Position numbers and translations under genes: made by a program. From Bosea sp. 29B (GTDB lineage Bacteria; Pseudomonadota; Alphaproteobacteria; Rhizobiales; Beijerinckiaceae), in the NCBI RefSeq assembly GCF_902506165.1, contig NZ_LR733817.1, positions 976,255-1,040,254 of the forward strand: a stretch of DNA of 64,000 nucleotides. Reading direction: 5' to 3'. Positions 1 to 7,711 of this stretch are shown piece by piece; positions within the stretch are counted from its first letter, which is position 1, and each line of letters opens with the position of its first letter. The notes under the pieces were generated by a model. It was not told where the DNA came from. It ran no database searches and saw only the letters and a list, made by a program, of their open reading frames with translations.

Positions 1-198
1 CGGGCGGTCTGGTACGACGCAGATGGATCGACCTCCGGGAAACTGTACCTGGCGCGGGAGAAAGGCGATGTTTGTATCTATGACAGCCTCACATCGGCGC
101 TGCCGGCTCCCCTCGCTCCACCGAACGAGCGCGCAGGTGGCGGCGTTTCCGCCTACGTCTCAGCCACAGACCGAATGCGAATGGCAGCAAGGCGCTGA
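1..198 (+). CDS. Possible C-terminal end of a gene cut by the window edge
   Basis: The first reading frame is open from base 1 and stops at TGA 196-198, giving 65 residues that begin AVWYDADGSTSGKLYL. The first 25 or so residues look protein-like, while the rest is Ala/Arg/Pro-rich and overlaps the end of the leftward gene that stops at 89. No family is recognised. It may equally be chance coding, because in this GC-rich DNA open frames of this length are common. Confidence 0.25.
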   Translation, partial: RAVWYDADGSTSGKLYLAREKGDVCIYDSLTSALPAPLAPPNERAGGGVSAYVSATDRMRMAARR

Positions 199-379
199 CG
201 GCAAGCGGCGCTGCATGCGGAAAAAGTTCGATGCTATAGAACTTCCCGACGCCCCACACGGCCACTCCGAAAAGGCAGACGCTGATCAGGCCATAAGTCA
301 GCGCCGAGCCAACGGGTGCGGGAGCATAGGCGGAGGCCGCGATTTCGGCCGCTACGCTTTGGCGGTCAACGCGGTTCAA
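89..379 (-). CDS. Small membrane protein, unknown function
   Basis: About 96 residues if it starts at TTG 379-377, which overlaps the TGA stop of the upstream small gene (the four bases TTGA), suggesting translational coupling. Two hydrophobic segments are visible around residues 24-43 and 52-68. A strongly basic tail (LRRRRKRRHLR) follows and would favour a cytoplasmic C-terminus. An in-frame ATG at 463 would add 28 residues unlike a membrane protein, so the TTG is preferred. No family recognised; inferred to be an inner-membrane protein of a two-gene unit. Confidence 0.5.
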   Translation of the reverse strand: MNRVDRQSVAAEIAASAYAPAPVGSALTYGLISVCLFGVAVWGVGKFYSIELFPHAAPLAVSALLPFAFGLWLRRRRKRRHLRARSVERGEPAAPM

Positions 380-516
380 TGCGATACGACGGCAAAAGCC
401 AGCGCCATGGCTGCAATCAGCCCGCAATAGGCCAGCCAGACCGGATATCGGCTCAAGAGCCAAACCCTGTACAAGGTCCAGTGCGACATGACGTTGGTCA
501 TTGCGGGCTCCGACAT
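376..516 (-). CDS. 46-residue single-span membrane protein, unknown function
   Basis: Starts at ATG 516-514 (MSEPAMTNVMSHWTLY) and ends with a hydrophobic helix of about 20 residues running nearly to the C-terminus. An upstream extension to 651 is possible but has no membrane character. Its stop overlaps the TTG start of the next small membrane gene, so the two are probably co-translated. The function is unknown, and the small size makes the call moderate. Confidence 0.5.
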   Translation of the reverse strand: MSEPAMTNVMSHWTLYRVWLLSRYPVWLAYCGLIAAMALAFAVVSH

Positions 517-691
517 TCTGCTCTGGGGAATAGGCAAGGCCCTCGCATTAACGATGCATCTGGAATCGGGTTTCTGACAGCATGCCTGCCAAGCTCGCCT
601 GAGGGCGCACGCCTCGCCCCGTTCGCCGAACCACTCCCATGGCTCGATCATCCGCCTGGCGTAAGAATCCAGCTATCGCCGAAACCCGACC

Positions 692-916
692 TCAGACGCG
701 TTCCATCACCCGTCCGGCAAACGTCAGATGGTCCGCGCCGATCGACGTGATCCTGATATGGCACCGTCCACCGTCGTCGGTCTCGAGCATCAGATCGCCT
801 TGAAGGTCGGCGAGAGCCAATATGCCCGGGTTGCAGATGAGCTTGCCCGATCTCCCATTCGACATGTCGCAGACCATCTCGGCACGCTGTCCTGTCTTCG
901 TGATCAAACGAGCCAT
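692..916 (-). CDS. Small conserved-looking cytosolic protein, unknown function
   Basis: 74 residues from ATG 916-914, with an AAGGA ribosome-binding site about 8 bases upstream on the minus strand; this is why the longer frame to 949 was not chosen. The protein alternates short hydrophobic and polar stretches (MARLITKTGQRAEMVCDM, then ITSIGADHLTFAGRVMERV), as expected for a small beta-rich fold such as a PilZ-like or SH3-like barrel. No PilZ RxxxR motif is seen, so no family is assigned. It has no coding neighbour within 170 bp. Confidence 0.55.
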   Translation of the reverse strand: MARLITKTGQRAEMVCDMSNGRSGKLICNPGILALADLQGDLMLETDDGGRCHIRITSIGADHLTFAGRVMERV

Positions 917-1340
917 GAGTCGATTCCTTCTGCGCGAGGGCGGGCACACCGCACACGCTCGGAATGACAGTCTGCCAACCCCATCATGTCCCTGTCTGCA
1001 AGCGCAGCGAGCCTTTGATATGGGAAATCGCCACCTGAATCGGTAGAGACAAAAAATAATAAACGGCCAAAACCTTAGACATCGAGATATTATCGCACGG
1101 GATCAACGTTTTGAGGGGAGATTTTATAGGAAAAATATTTGATTATAACTGTATTTCATAAAATTTCTGAGAGAGAATTATTTTTCTCGCCTTGTATCAG
1201 GTGAAATTTATCCCATATCCGAGCGTGATCGGTCGGTATTGAAATTGCTGGCCGCGAGCGGTCGGGCTGTCGCCTGGCACGCCTTTCCCCGTTCGTCGGA
1301 AACCTCCGACAAGATCATGTTGCTTAGGAAGGAGGCCGCA
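917..1340. other. Intergenic region with an unusually AT-rich core
   Basis: No convincing gene. The segment from about 1041 to 1220 is conspicuously AT-rich (for example AAAAAATAATAAAC and GGAAAAATATTTGATTATA), unlike the surrounding GC-rich DNA. It lies upstream of the gene at 1341 and behind the start of the leftward gene at 916, so it may hold divergent promoters. A short GAGAA/TTCTC inverted repeat occurs near 1173-1188. No clear -35/-10 pair at standard spacing was found. Confidence 0.5.
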
Positions 1341-1604
1341 GTGACCAATCGCACCACGCAGATCTCCGTCCACTTTTCACGCCCATTTTTGCTGCCCGAT
1401 TTCGAGGCGCCGCTGCCGGCCGGAGAATACCGGGTCGACTACGACGAGGTATCGATCGAGAGCACGTCCAGACTTGCCTGGCGACGTGTGGGCGGCTTCA
1501 TCAATTTGCCGGCTATTGGACTGCCCGAATCCTTACAGCAGATGGTTCCGATCGAGCCGGCTTATCTCGCCGCGGCCCTTGAAAAGGACCAGCGGCTGCC
1601 TTGA
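1341..1604 (+). CDS. Small hypothetical protein (87 aa)
   Basis: Starts at GTG 1341, directly preceded by a strong AGGAAGGAGG ribosome-binding site; an upstream TTG in frame lacks one. The sequence begins VTNRTTQISVHFSRPFLL and continues with an acidic Y-D-Y-D-E stretch and a LAWRR motif. Small rhizobial proteins of the same general form (a HFS-PF-LP-F-AP-PAG-Y-V-D start followed by a LAWRR region) are familiar to me as conserved hypotheticals, but no function is known. Soluble, no signal peptide. Confidence 0.7.
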   Translation: MTNRTTQISVHFSRPFLLPDFEAPLPAGEYRVDYDEVSIESTSRLAWRRVGGFINLPAIGLPESLQQMVPIEPAYLAAALEKDQRLP

Positions 1605-1767
1605 TCGGCAGGTGCTGAAAGCCGCGGGCCGGAACTCGGTCGCTCTTGCAAAGACAAGGCCCGCAAAGGCCGGTGCCTTCGCCGGTATCCATGCCTTGCC
1701 GGCCCCGCCGCAGCGTCTTTCGACAATCCCGTCGAACCGTCGAAGCCCGGCGATCTTGGAGTTCGCC

Positions 1768-2724
1768 ATGGCCCTCGAATTGGCTCGCCTGCAGGCCGTA
1801 CCTAAACCTTGGGGCTCGCACGATCTCCTGCCGTGGAGCGGAACCGATCATCACGACGTCGCCATCGGCGAAATCTGGTTGCAGCGCCACGATTCGGCTC
1901 TTGAGCCCGCTTTGCTCCTCAAGCTGCTGTTCACGCGCGAAGCGCTGTCGATCCAGGTGCATCCGGATGACGACGCAGCCCACGCAATGGGGCTTGCCCG
2001 CGGCAAGACCGAAGCCTGGTATGTGCTTGCTGCCGAGCCTGGCGCCGCGCTGGCGCTCGGCTTGCAGTCGTCGCTCTCGCGGGAGCAACTGCGAACTGCG
2101 ATCGAGGACGGCTCGATCGCCGAGCGCATGTCCTGGCAAGCCGCCGCGGCGGGCGATGTCATCTTCGTGCCGGCGGGGACGATCCATGCGATCGGTCCAG
2201 GCCTCGTGCTTGCCGAGATCCAGCAACGCAGCGACACGACCTTCCGCCTGTTCGACCACGGTCGCCAGCGCGAGCTCCATATCGAGCTTGGTGTTGCCGC
2301 CGCCCATGCCGGACCGGCCGCAAAACAGGTGCCGACGCGACGCCTGAGCGATGCCAGGACACTGCTCCTGGCGACCCCGTTCTTCACCCTCGAGCGGTTC
2401 GACCTTGCTGCGGAATCGCTTTGGGAATTGCGCGCGCAGGCCGAGACCTGGCTGCTGGTGATCGCTGGCGAAGGCCGGATCGGGCCATGGCGGGCGCAAA
2501 TGGGCGAAGGCTGCTTCGTGCAGGCGCAGACAACGCATCTCGCCGCCGGGCGAACGGGCCTGACCTGCCTCGTCGCCTATGATGCCACCTTGCCCAGCCA
2601 TGACATTCTTCGGCCGATCACAGACCGACATGCGATCGCGCCGGCCCGCAGCACGATCCACGGGCCTCTGCTGCCCGCCGCGGGGGCGAAAGCGCAGATT
2701 CCAACCACAGAGGCACGCGCATGA
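1768..2724 (+). CDS. manA: Mannose-6-phosphate isomerase, class I
   Basis: Interconverts mannose-6-phosphate and fructose-6-phosphate in the cytosol. The 318-residue protein has the class I cupin signature: the zinc-binding QVHPDD motif near residues 61-66, K-T-E-A-W near 79-83, and GTIHAIGPG near 137-145. The start ATG 1768 (MALELARLQAVPKPWG) matches the family N-terminus; the frame is open far upstream but that part is not family-like. It overlaps the next gene by 4 bp (ATGA). Its place at the head of a glycosyltransferase/GH130 block suggests it links hexose phosphate to a mannose-containing glycan. Confidence 0.85.
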   Translation: MALELARLQAVPKPWGSHDLLPWSGTDHHDVAIGEIWLQRHDSALEPALLLKLLFTREALSIQVHPDDDAAHAMGLARGKTEAWYVLAAEPGAALALGLQSSLSREQLRTAIEDGSIAERMSWQAAAAGDVIFVPAGTIHAIGPGLVLAEIQQRSDTTFRLFDHGRQRELHIELGVAAAHAGPAAKQVPTRRLSDARTLLLATPFFTLERFDLAAESLWELRAQAETWLLVIAGEGRIGPWRAQMGEGCFVQAQTTHLAAGRTGLTCLVAYDATLPSHDILRPITDRHAIAPARSTIHGPLLPAAGAKAQIPTTEARA

Positions 2725-5003
2725 CCGCACTCCATCGGATCGCCTTCATCGGCAACTCGCTGCCGCGCCGCTGCGGCATCGCCACCTTCACCACGGACCT
2801 GCAGCAGGCGGTTGCTGCATCTGCCTCCGATCTGACGACCTCGATCGTGGCGATGAACGATGGCGACGGTTACGATTATCCAGGCTCCGTCGGGTTCCAG
2901 ATCCGCGATGACCAAATAGAGGACTATGCGCGCGCTGCCGACTTCCTGAACGAGGGCCGGTTCGACGTCGTCTCGCTGCAGCACGAATTCGGCATCTTCG
3001 GCGGCGAAGCGGGCGCGCATGTCGCCGGATTGCTGTCACGGCTGACGATGCCGGTTGTCACCACGCTTCATACCGTCTTGTCGAAACCGAGCCCGGCGCA
3101 GCGCGGCGTCATGGAGCGGATCGTCGATGCCTCGTCCCGCGTCGTCGTCATGGCGGAGAAAGGGCGCGACATGCTGCGCACCATCTACCGGCTTCCCGCC
3201 GACAAGATCGAGGTGATCGCGCACGGCATCCCCGATTTTGCTTTCGTCGAGCCGGACGAGGCCAAGGCCAGGCTCGGCTTCGCCGGCCGCTCGGTGATCC
3301 TGACCTTCGGCCTGCTGTCACCCAATAAAGGCATCGAGGTGATGATCGATGCGATGCCGTCGATCCTGAGGCGCCGGCCCGATGCCGTCTATGTCGTCCT
3401 TGGAGCCACCCACCCTCATCTCGTCCGCGAGCAGGGCGAGGCCTATCGCATCGGTTTGCAGAAGCGCGTCCACGAGCTCGGCATCGAGGATCACGTCGTC
3501 TTCCTCGACCAGTTTGTCGATCGCGAGACGCTGCTCGGCTTCATCTCGATGTGCGACGTTTACGTCACGCCCTATCTCAACGAGGCGCAGATGACCTCGG
3601 GCACGCTGGCCTATAGCTTCGGGCTTGGAAAAGCGGTCGTCTCGACGCCCTATTGGCATGCCCAGGAATTGCTCGCCGATGGCCGCGGCGCGCTGGTGCC
3701 GTTCGGCGACGTCGTCGCGACCGGCAATGAGATCGCGGGATTGCTGACTGACTCGACCAGGCGACAGGCCATGCGCCAGCGCGCCTATGCCAGCAGCCGC
3801 TCCATGACCTGGGAGCAGACCGCAAAGCGCTATCTCGCCACATTCGAGTCGGCGCGGCGTAGCCGTTTGCTGAGCGTGATTGCCGGGACGGCGCAGGCAA
3901 AGCCATTCCTTCAGCCATCCGCGCCGCCGGAGCTGCGGACCGACCACCTCCATTGCATGTGCGACGACACTGGCCTGTTCCAGCACGCCGTCCATTCCGT
4001 GCCGGATCGCGCGCATGGCTACTGCGTCGACGACAATGCCCGGGCGCTGCTGCTGTCCTGCCTTCTCGGCAGCGCCGGCGAGCAGCACCTGCCCGAGCCC
4101 CTGACGGCGCGGTTCGCCTCCTTCGTCCAGCATGCCTGGAATCCGCAGGCGCGGCGCTTCCGCAACTTCATGAGCTTCGATCGACGCTGGCTCGAGGAGG
4201 TCGGCTCGGAGGACAGCCATGGCCGGACCCTCTGGGCCCTCGGCGAATGCGCGCGCAGCGACGCCAGCCCGTCACGGCGGCGCTGGGCCGCTGCGCTGTT
4301 CGCCGAAGCGCTGCCCGCGGTCGAGAGCTTCAGCTCGCCTCGTGCCTGGGGATTCGCCCTGCTCGGCTTGGACGCCTACTGCGCCGTGGTCGCGGCGCCG
4401 TCCTCCACCATCCAGTTGCGCTCCCTGCTGGCGGACCGTCTGCTTGCCCTGCTGTCGACGGTCGAGACGCCGGACTGGGTCTGGTTCGAGGAAGGTCTCT
4501 CTTATGACAATGCCCGCTTGCCGCAGGCTTTGATCGCGACCGGGCTTTCGATGCAGGTTCCCGCCTATGTCGAAGCCGGCCTGCGCTCGCTGCGCTGGCT
4601 GGTCGGGGTGCAGAGCACACCTGCCGGCCTGTTCCGGCCGGTGGGTTCGGAGAGCTTCGGCGACAGGCTCAGCCCGCCGAAGGCGTTTGACCAGCAGCCC
4701 CTGGAGGCCACGGCGACGATTTCGGCCTGCCTTGCGGCCTGGCGCGCCGATGGTGACGCGCAATGGCGGACGGAAGCGGTGCGCGCCTTCGCCTGGTTCA
4801 TTGGCGAGAACGACCTGTCGACACCGCTGGTCGATCTCGAAACCGGCGCCTGCCGCGATGGTCTCCACCGCGACCGGCCGAATGAGAACCGCGGCGGCGA
4901 ATCCGTGGTATCCTACCTTCTCAGCCTCGCCGAGATTCGCCAGCTCTCCCGCATGAGTGGGGACCGCCCGAAACTGGCGCCGCTTCGGGTCTTGCACGCC
5001 TGA
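2721..5003 (+). CDS. GT4-family glycosyltransferase with large C-terminal domain
   Basis: 760 residues. The first 390 or so form a GT-B glycosyltransferase: an N-terminal IAFIGNSLPRRCGIATFT segment, a donor-domain strand ILTFGLLSPNKGIEVMI near 193-209, and a conserved NEAQMTSGTLAYSFG loop near 287-301. After a linker, residues 405-750 form a second domain with HCMCDDTGLFQHAV and GYCVDDNARALL motifs, probably an alpha/alpha toroid like those attached to some mannoside-handling glycosyltransferases. The start overlaps the manA stop. The GH130-like gene immediately downstream suggests a linked synthesis/phosphorolysis pair for a beta-mannoside; acceptor and product are unknown. Confidence 0.8.
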   Translation: MTALHRIAFIGNSLPRRCGIATFTTDLQQAVAASASDLTTSIVAMNDGDGYDYPGSVGFQIRDDQIEDYARAADFLNEGRFDVVSLQHEFGIFGGEAGAHVAGLLSRLTMPVVTTLHTVLSKPSPAQRGVMERIVDASSRVVVMAEKGRDMLRTIYRLPADKIEVIAHGIPDFAFVEPDEAKARLGFAGRSVILTFGLLSPNKGIEVMIDAMPSILRRRPDAVYVVLGATHPHLVREQGEAYRIGLQKRVHELGIEDHVVFLDQFVDRETLLGFISMCDVYVTPYLNEAQMTSGTLAYSFGLGKAVVSTPYWHAQELLADGRGALVPFGDVVATGNEIAGLLTDSTRRQAMRQRAYASSRSMTWEQTAKRYLATFESARRSRLLSVIAGTAQAKPFLQPSAPPELRTDHLHCMCDDTGLFQHAVHSVPDRAHGYCVDDNARALLLSCLLGSAGEQHLPEPLTARFASFVQHAWNPQARRFRNFMSFDRRWLEEVGSEDSHGRTLWALGECARSDASPSRRRWAAALFAEALPAVESFSSPRAWGFALLGLDAYCAVVAAPSSTIQLRSLLADRLLALLSTVETPDWVWFEEGLSYDNARLPQALIATGLSMQVPAYVEAGLRSLRWLVGVQSTPAGLFRPVGSESFGDRLSPPKAFDQQPLEATATISACLAAWRADGDAQWRTEAVRAFAWFIGENDLSTPLVDLETGACRDGLHRDRPNENRGGESVVSYLLSLAEIRQLSRMSGDRPKLAPLRVLHA

Positions 5004-5040
5004 GCCTTCGGCGATCCGCACAAACCGAACTGGGGCCGCC

Positions 5041-6411
5041 TTGCCGCAAGCCACCTTCCTGAACCGGCAGGCTTTGCACCTCTACCCCGATCCCGCCCGG
5101 GTGGTGGTGCGCCGCTTCGGGCCCTCGCCCGATCCGCGCGACATGAACCCGACCGACAAGCTGCGCGCGAACCACATCGTTGCGCGCGTCATGGGGCTGG
5201 ACCAGGAGGCGGCGGCAAGCCAGCTCGCCGAGGTGCTGGAGAACTTCAACGGCCGACACCGCAACCTACTGGAACGTTTCGAGGCGCGGGCCGACGAGAT
5301 GGAGGAGGTGTTCACCACGCACCGCGAGTTCAGCAGAGCGCAACGCCAGCTGCTCGGATCCTATTTCCTGCATGAGTATTCGTTTGAGGCGGCAGCGCTC
5401 TTCAACCCGAGCATCGTCTCGCACCCCGACCAGTCCGGCGCTCCACCGGGCGGGCGCCGCTTCGTCCTCAGCCTTCGCGCGGTCGGCGAGGGCCATATCT
5501 CGTCCCTGACCTTCCGCTCCGGCACGATCGCCGCTGACGGCAGCCTGAGCGTCGATCCCACCTCTCGTCTCGCGACGATCGCGACCTTCCGCAATCGCAT
5601 GGTGCGCCTCGACGGCGACGACGTCGAAGTGGCGTTCTCCCCGGACGGCGACATCAGCGAGCGGGTGATCTTTCCGATCACGGCCTCGCAGTCGAACGGG
5701 ATCGAGGATGCGCGCTTCGTCGAGTTCGACGAGGGTGGGCACAGCGTGTTCCGCGCGACCTACACGGCCTATAACGGCAGGGGGATACGCTCCGAGCTGA
5801 TCGAGACCACCGACTTCCTGTCGTTCCGAATGTCGCCCCTGCGAGGCAGCGCCGCCGTGAACAAGGGCATGGCGCTGTTCCCGCGCAAGATCGCTGGTCG
5901 CTACGCCATGATCGCGCGGCAGGACAATGAAAACCTCTATCTCGTCTATTCGGACGATCTGATGAATTGGGATGGCGGCGTCGCGATCCTGAAGCCGCAA
6001 TACCCCTGGGAGTTCATCCAGATCGGGACTTGCGGCTCCCCGATCGAGCTCGACGAAGGCTGGCTCTTGTTCACCCATGGCGTCGGACCGGTGCGGCGCT
6101 ATGCGATCGGCGCCGTCCTGCTCGACAAGCAGGATCCGTCGAAGGTGCTGGCGCGTTCGCGCGAGCCCCTGGTCCGGCCGGAGCCGTCCGAGCGAGAGGG
6201 CTATGTTCCCAACGTCGTCTACACCTGCGGTGCGATGCGCCACCGGGACCAGATCGTCCTGCCCTATGCGGTCTCCGACACCTACTGCAATTTCGCGACG
6301 ATCAGGATCGGGGCGCTGCTGCAGGCCCTGAGCCCGGTCGCCGCCGACGAGACGCATGATCTGCGGCAGGGCGCCCTCCCTGAGAAAGAGCACGAACATG
6401 ACCCAAGATAA
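5041..6411 (+). CDS. GH130-like beta-mannoside phosphorylase or hydrolase
   Basis: 456 residues if read from TTG 5041 (LPQATFLNRQALHLYPDP), 37 bp after the glycosyltransferase; ATG 5143 is an alternative. The five-bladed beta-propeller signature of GH130 is visible: NGIEDARFVEFDEGGH near residues 219-234 (catalytic Asp of the E-D-x-R motif), ATYTAYNG soon after, and later KGMALFPRKI and EREGYVPNVVYTCG. GH130 enzymes phosphorolyse or hydrolyse beta-1,2- or beta-1,4-mannosides. Which chemistry applies cannot be decided by eye. Probably co-transcribed with manA and the GT4 gene. Confidence 0.75.
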   Translation: MPQATFLNRQALHLYPDPARVVVRRFGPSPDPRDMNPTDKLRANHIVARVMGLDQEAAASQLAEVLENFNGRHRNLLERFEARADEMEEVFTTHREFSRAQRQLLGSYFLHEYSFEAAALFNPSIVSHPDQSGAPPGGRRFVLSLRAVGEGHISSLTFRSGTIAADGSLSVDPTSRLATIATFRNRMVRLDGDDVEVAFSPDGDISERVIFPITASQSNGIEDARFVEFDEGGHSVFRATYTAYNGRGIRSELIETTDFLSFRMSPLRGSAAVNKGMALFPRKIAGRYAMIARQDNENLYLVYSDDLMNWDGGVAILKPQYPWEFIQIGTCGSPIELDEGWLLFTHGVGPVRRYAIGAVLLDKQDPSKVLARSREPLVRPEPSEREGYVPNVVYTCGAMRHRDQIVLPYAVSDTYCNFATIRIGALLQALSPVAADETHDLRQGALPEKEHEHDPR

Positions 6412-6637
6412 GCCCACGACCCACCGCCCGATCGCGCCGGGAGACGTGGTCCGACTGTCCTTCGGCTTCGCCGATCAGTCCGGTGCCGGAGACTACGAGA
6501 TCGTGCGGATCATGCCGACGCGGGCGAGCGGCGAGCGCGAATACCGCGTTCGCGGTGCCGATGGCCATGAGCGGGCGATCGGCCATGACCAGATTGTTTC
6601 GGACAGCCCCGGATCGGTGCGCAGCCGCGTCGGGTGA
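6398..6637 (+). CDS. Small protein, paralogue of the product at 13405
   Basis: 79 residues from ATG 6398, inside the 3' end of the GH130-like gene (14-bp overlap), with GAGAAAGAG upstream as ribosome-binding site. It holds a compact motif set: GDVVRLSFGFADQSGAGDYEI, then EREYRVRGADGHERAIG. The same order (GDQVSLAFGF, PQYRVRG, DRERVIGEAQI) occurs in the 93-residue product at 13405-13686, so the two are paralogues. The shared segment resembles an SH3-like or KOW-type barrel, but no function is known. Overlap with the glycoside gene implies co-translation. Confidence 0.7.
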   Translation: MTQDKPTTHRPIAPGDVVRLSFGFADQSGAGDYEIVRIMPTRASGEREYRVRGADGHERAIGHDQIVSDSPGSVRSRVG

Positions 6638-6691
6638 CGCTTGCTCGAGGCTCGTCTCCTACCCCACGCCGACCCACTTCGGAGAAGACAC

Positions 6692-6916
6692 TTGGCAGAG
6701 AACTCGAAATCCCGCGTGACCGCAGATGCTGCGTTCCTGAGAACGCAAACCCAGTCGTTGTCGCGCAATCGCGTGCTGTCCGAAACGGACACCATCAATC
6801 AGGCGCGCGACGCCAACACGGCGCGCTTGAGAGAATTGCGGCTGCAGAAAGAGGCGGCCGACCGAGCCGCTGCAGCGTCGGCGCCACCACGGCCCAAGCG
6901 TAAGCAGCCGGTTTGA
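6692..6916 (+). CDS. Small helical/basic hypothetical protein
   Basis: 74 residues from TTG 6692, with GGAGAAG 5-10 bases upstream. The middle (SETDTINQARDANTARLRELR) is strongly helical and charged; the tail is Ala/Pro-rich and ends PKRKQPV. Lacks Cys and membrane segments. It lies 54 bp after the small paralogue gene and runs the same way. The middle resembles small rhizobial proteins with a T-x-R-L-R-x-L-R-L-A-K-E form, but no function is known. Confidence 0.55.
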   Translation: MAENSKSRVTADAAFLRTQTQSLSRNRVLSETDTINQARDANTARLRELRLQKEAADRAAAASAPPRPKRKQPV

Positions 6917-7024
6917 CGGGCCCTATCACCGTTTCCGGGTAACCCACGATAAGACCTCTGCCCCGACTGGTTGAAGCCCGCCCCTTGAGCCCCTCGGATC
7001 GGGGGGCCGACGAACGGAGATCGC

Positions 7025-7285
7025 TTGGACATCGACGTGACGCGGAAGCCGGACGGAACGGCCTGGCTGCTAACCGACCTGCTCGGCCGAGCGATGGGAT
7101 ATGTCGAGGACAGGGCGGAGGGCGAATTCATGATCTACCCCGCGGGCCAGGCGATCGCGACGATGCAGGCCATGCGGCGAGGCCCTTTCGGGTCGCTCGA
7201 TGCCGCGCTGGCCGAGATCGAGCGCTTTACCCGGGGAACCTGCCGGCGCGTTGTCGACGATGCGCGGCCTGATTCCGATGGCTGA
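7025..7285 (+). CDS. Small hypothetical protein (86 aa)
   Basis: Starts at TTG 7025, preceded by GGAGATCGC. The product begins LDIDVTRKPDGTAWLLTD and contains VEDRAEGEFMIYPAGQAI and a C-terminal helix SLDAALAEIERFTRG. This pattern (short beta strands, then a helix with a D-A-A-L-A-A-I-E form) resembles small single-domain proteins common in rhizobia. No membrane segment or signal peptide. Function unknown. Confidence 0.6.
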   Translation: MDIDVTRKPDGTAWLLTDLLGRAMGYVEDRAEGEFMIYPAGQAIATMQAMRRGPFGSLDAALAEIERFTRGTCRRVVDDARPDSDG

Positions 7286-7316
7286 GCAAGGCCGTCCAGC
7301 GGTGCGCAGGCACAGG

Positions 7317-7616
7317 CTAGGCCGGACCGGGCTTGGATCGCTTCGCGGGCCTTTTGATCGGGGTGTCGTCCGGCAGCTCGATCAGCTTCGCCTTGCGCGA
7401 TGCCTTGGCCTGGTCGGAGATCGGCAGTTCCGACAGCGCCTCATCGATATGCTGGCCTGCCAGCGAACGCGCAGCCCGCTGCTGCCGCTTCCTGACGACA
7501 TTGCGCGGCGCATCCACCGGCAGCGACAGCTCCATGTCGTGGTCGCCGACCGGCGGGCTCCCTGTCTGGGGGGCTGGATCGGGACGGATCGATGGAACCT
7601 TGCGGAGATTGGTCAT
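7317..7616 (-). CDS. Small basic hypothetical protein
   Basis: 99 residues from ATG 7616 (MTNLRKVPSIRPDPAPQ). It has a polar Pro-rich N-terminus, a central helical part (RNVVRKRQQRAARSLAGQHI, then DEALSELPISDQAKASRKAK) and a basic end. It runs opposite to its neighbours and is divergent from the alpha-glucosidase gene that starts about 95 bp away. The ribosome-binding site is weak, and the opposite strand also has open frames, so the call is moderate. Confidence 0.5.
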   Translation of the reverse strand: MTNLRKVPSIRPDPAPQTGSPPVGDHDMELSLPVDAPRNVVRKRQQRAARSLAGQHIDEALSELPISDQAKASRKAKLIELPDDTPIKRPAKRSKPGPA

Positions 7617-7711
7617 GAAGAGCGAACTGTCGCCGCGGCACTTTTGTTCCGGTTTGCGGCGAGCTTGCTCGGAAACGAGGCCGTCATGTCCCGGCCGTGC
7701 GCGGTGAGGCG

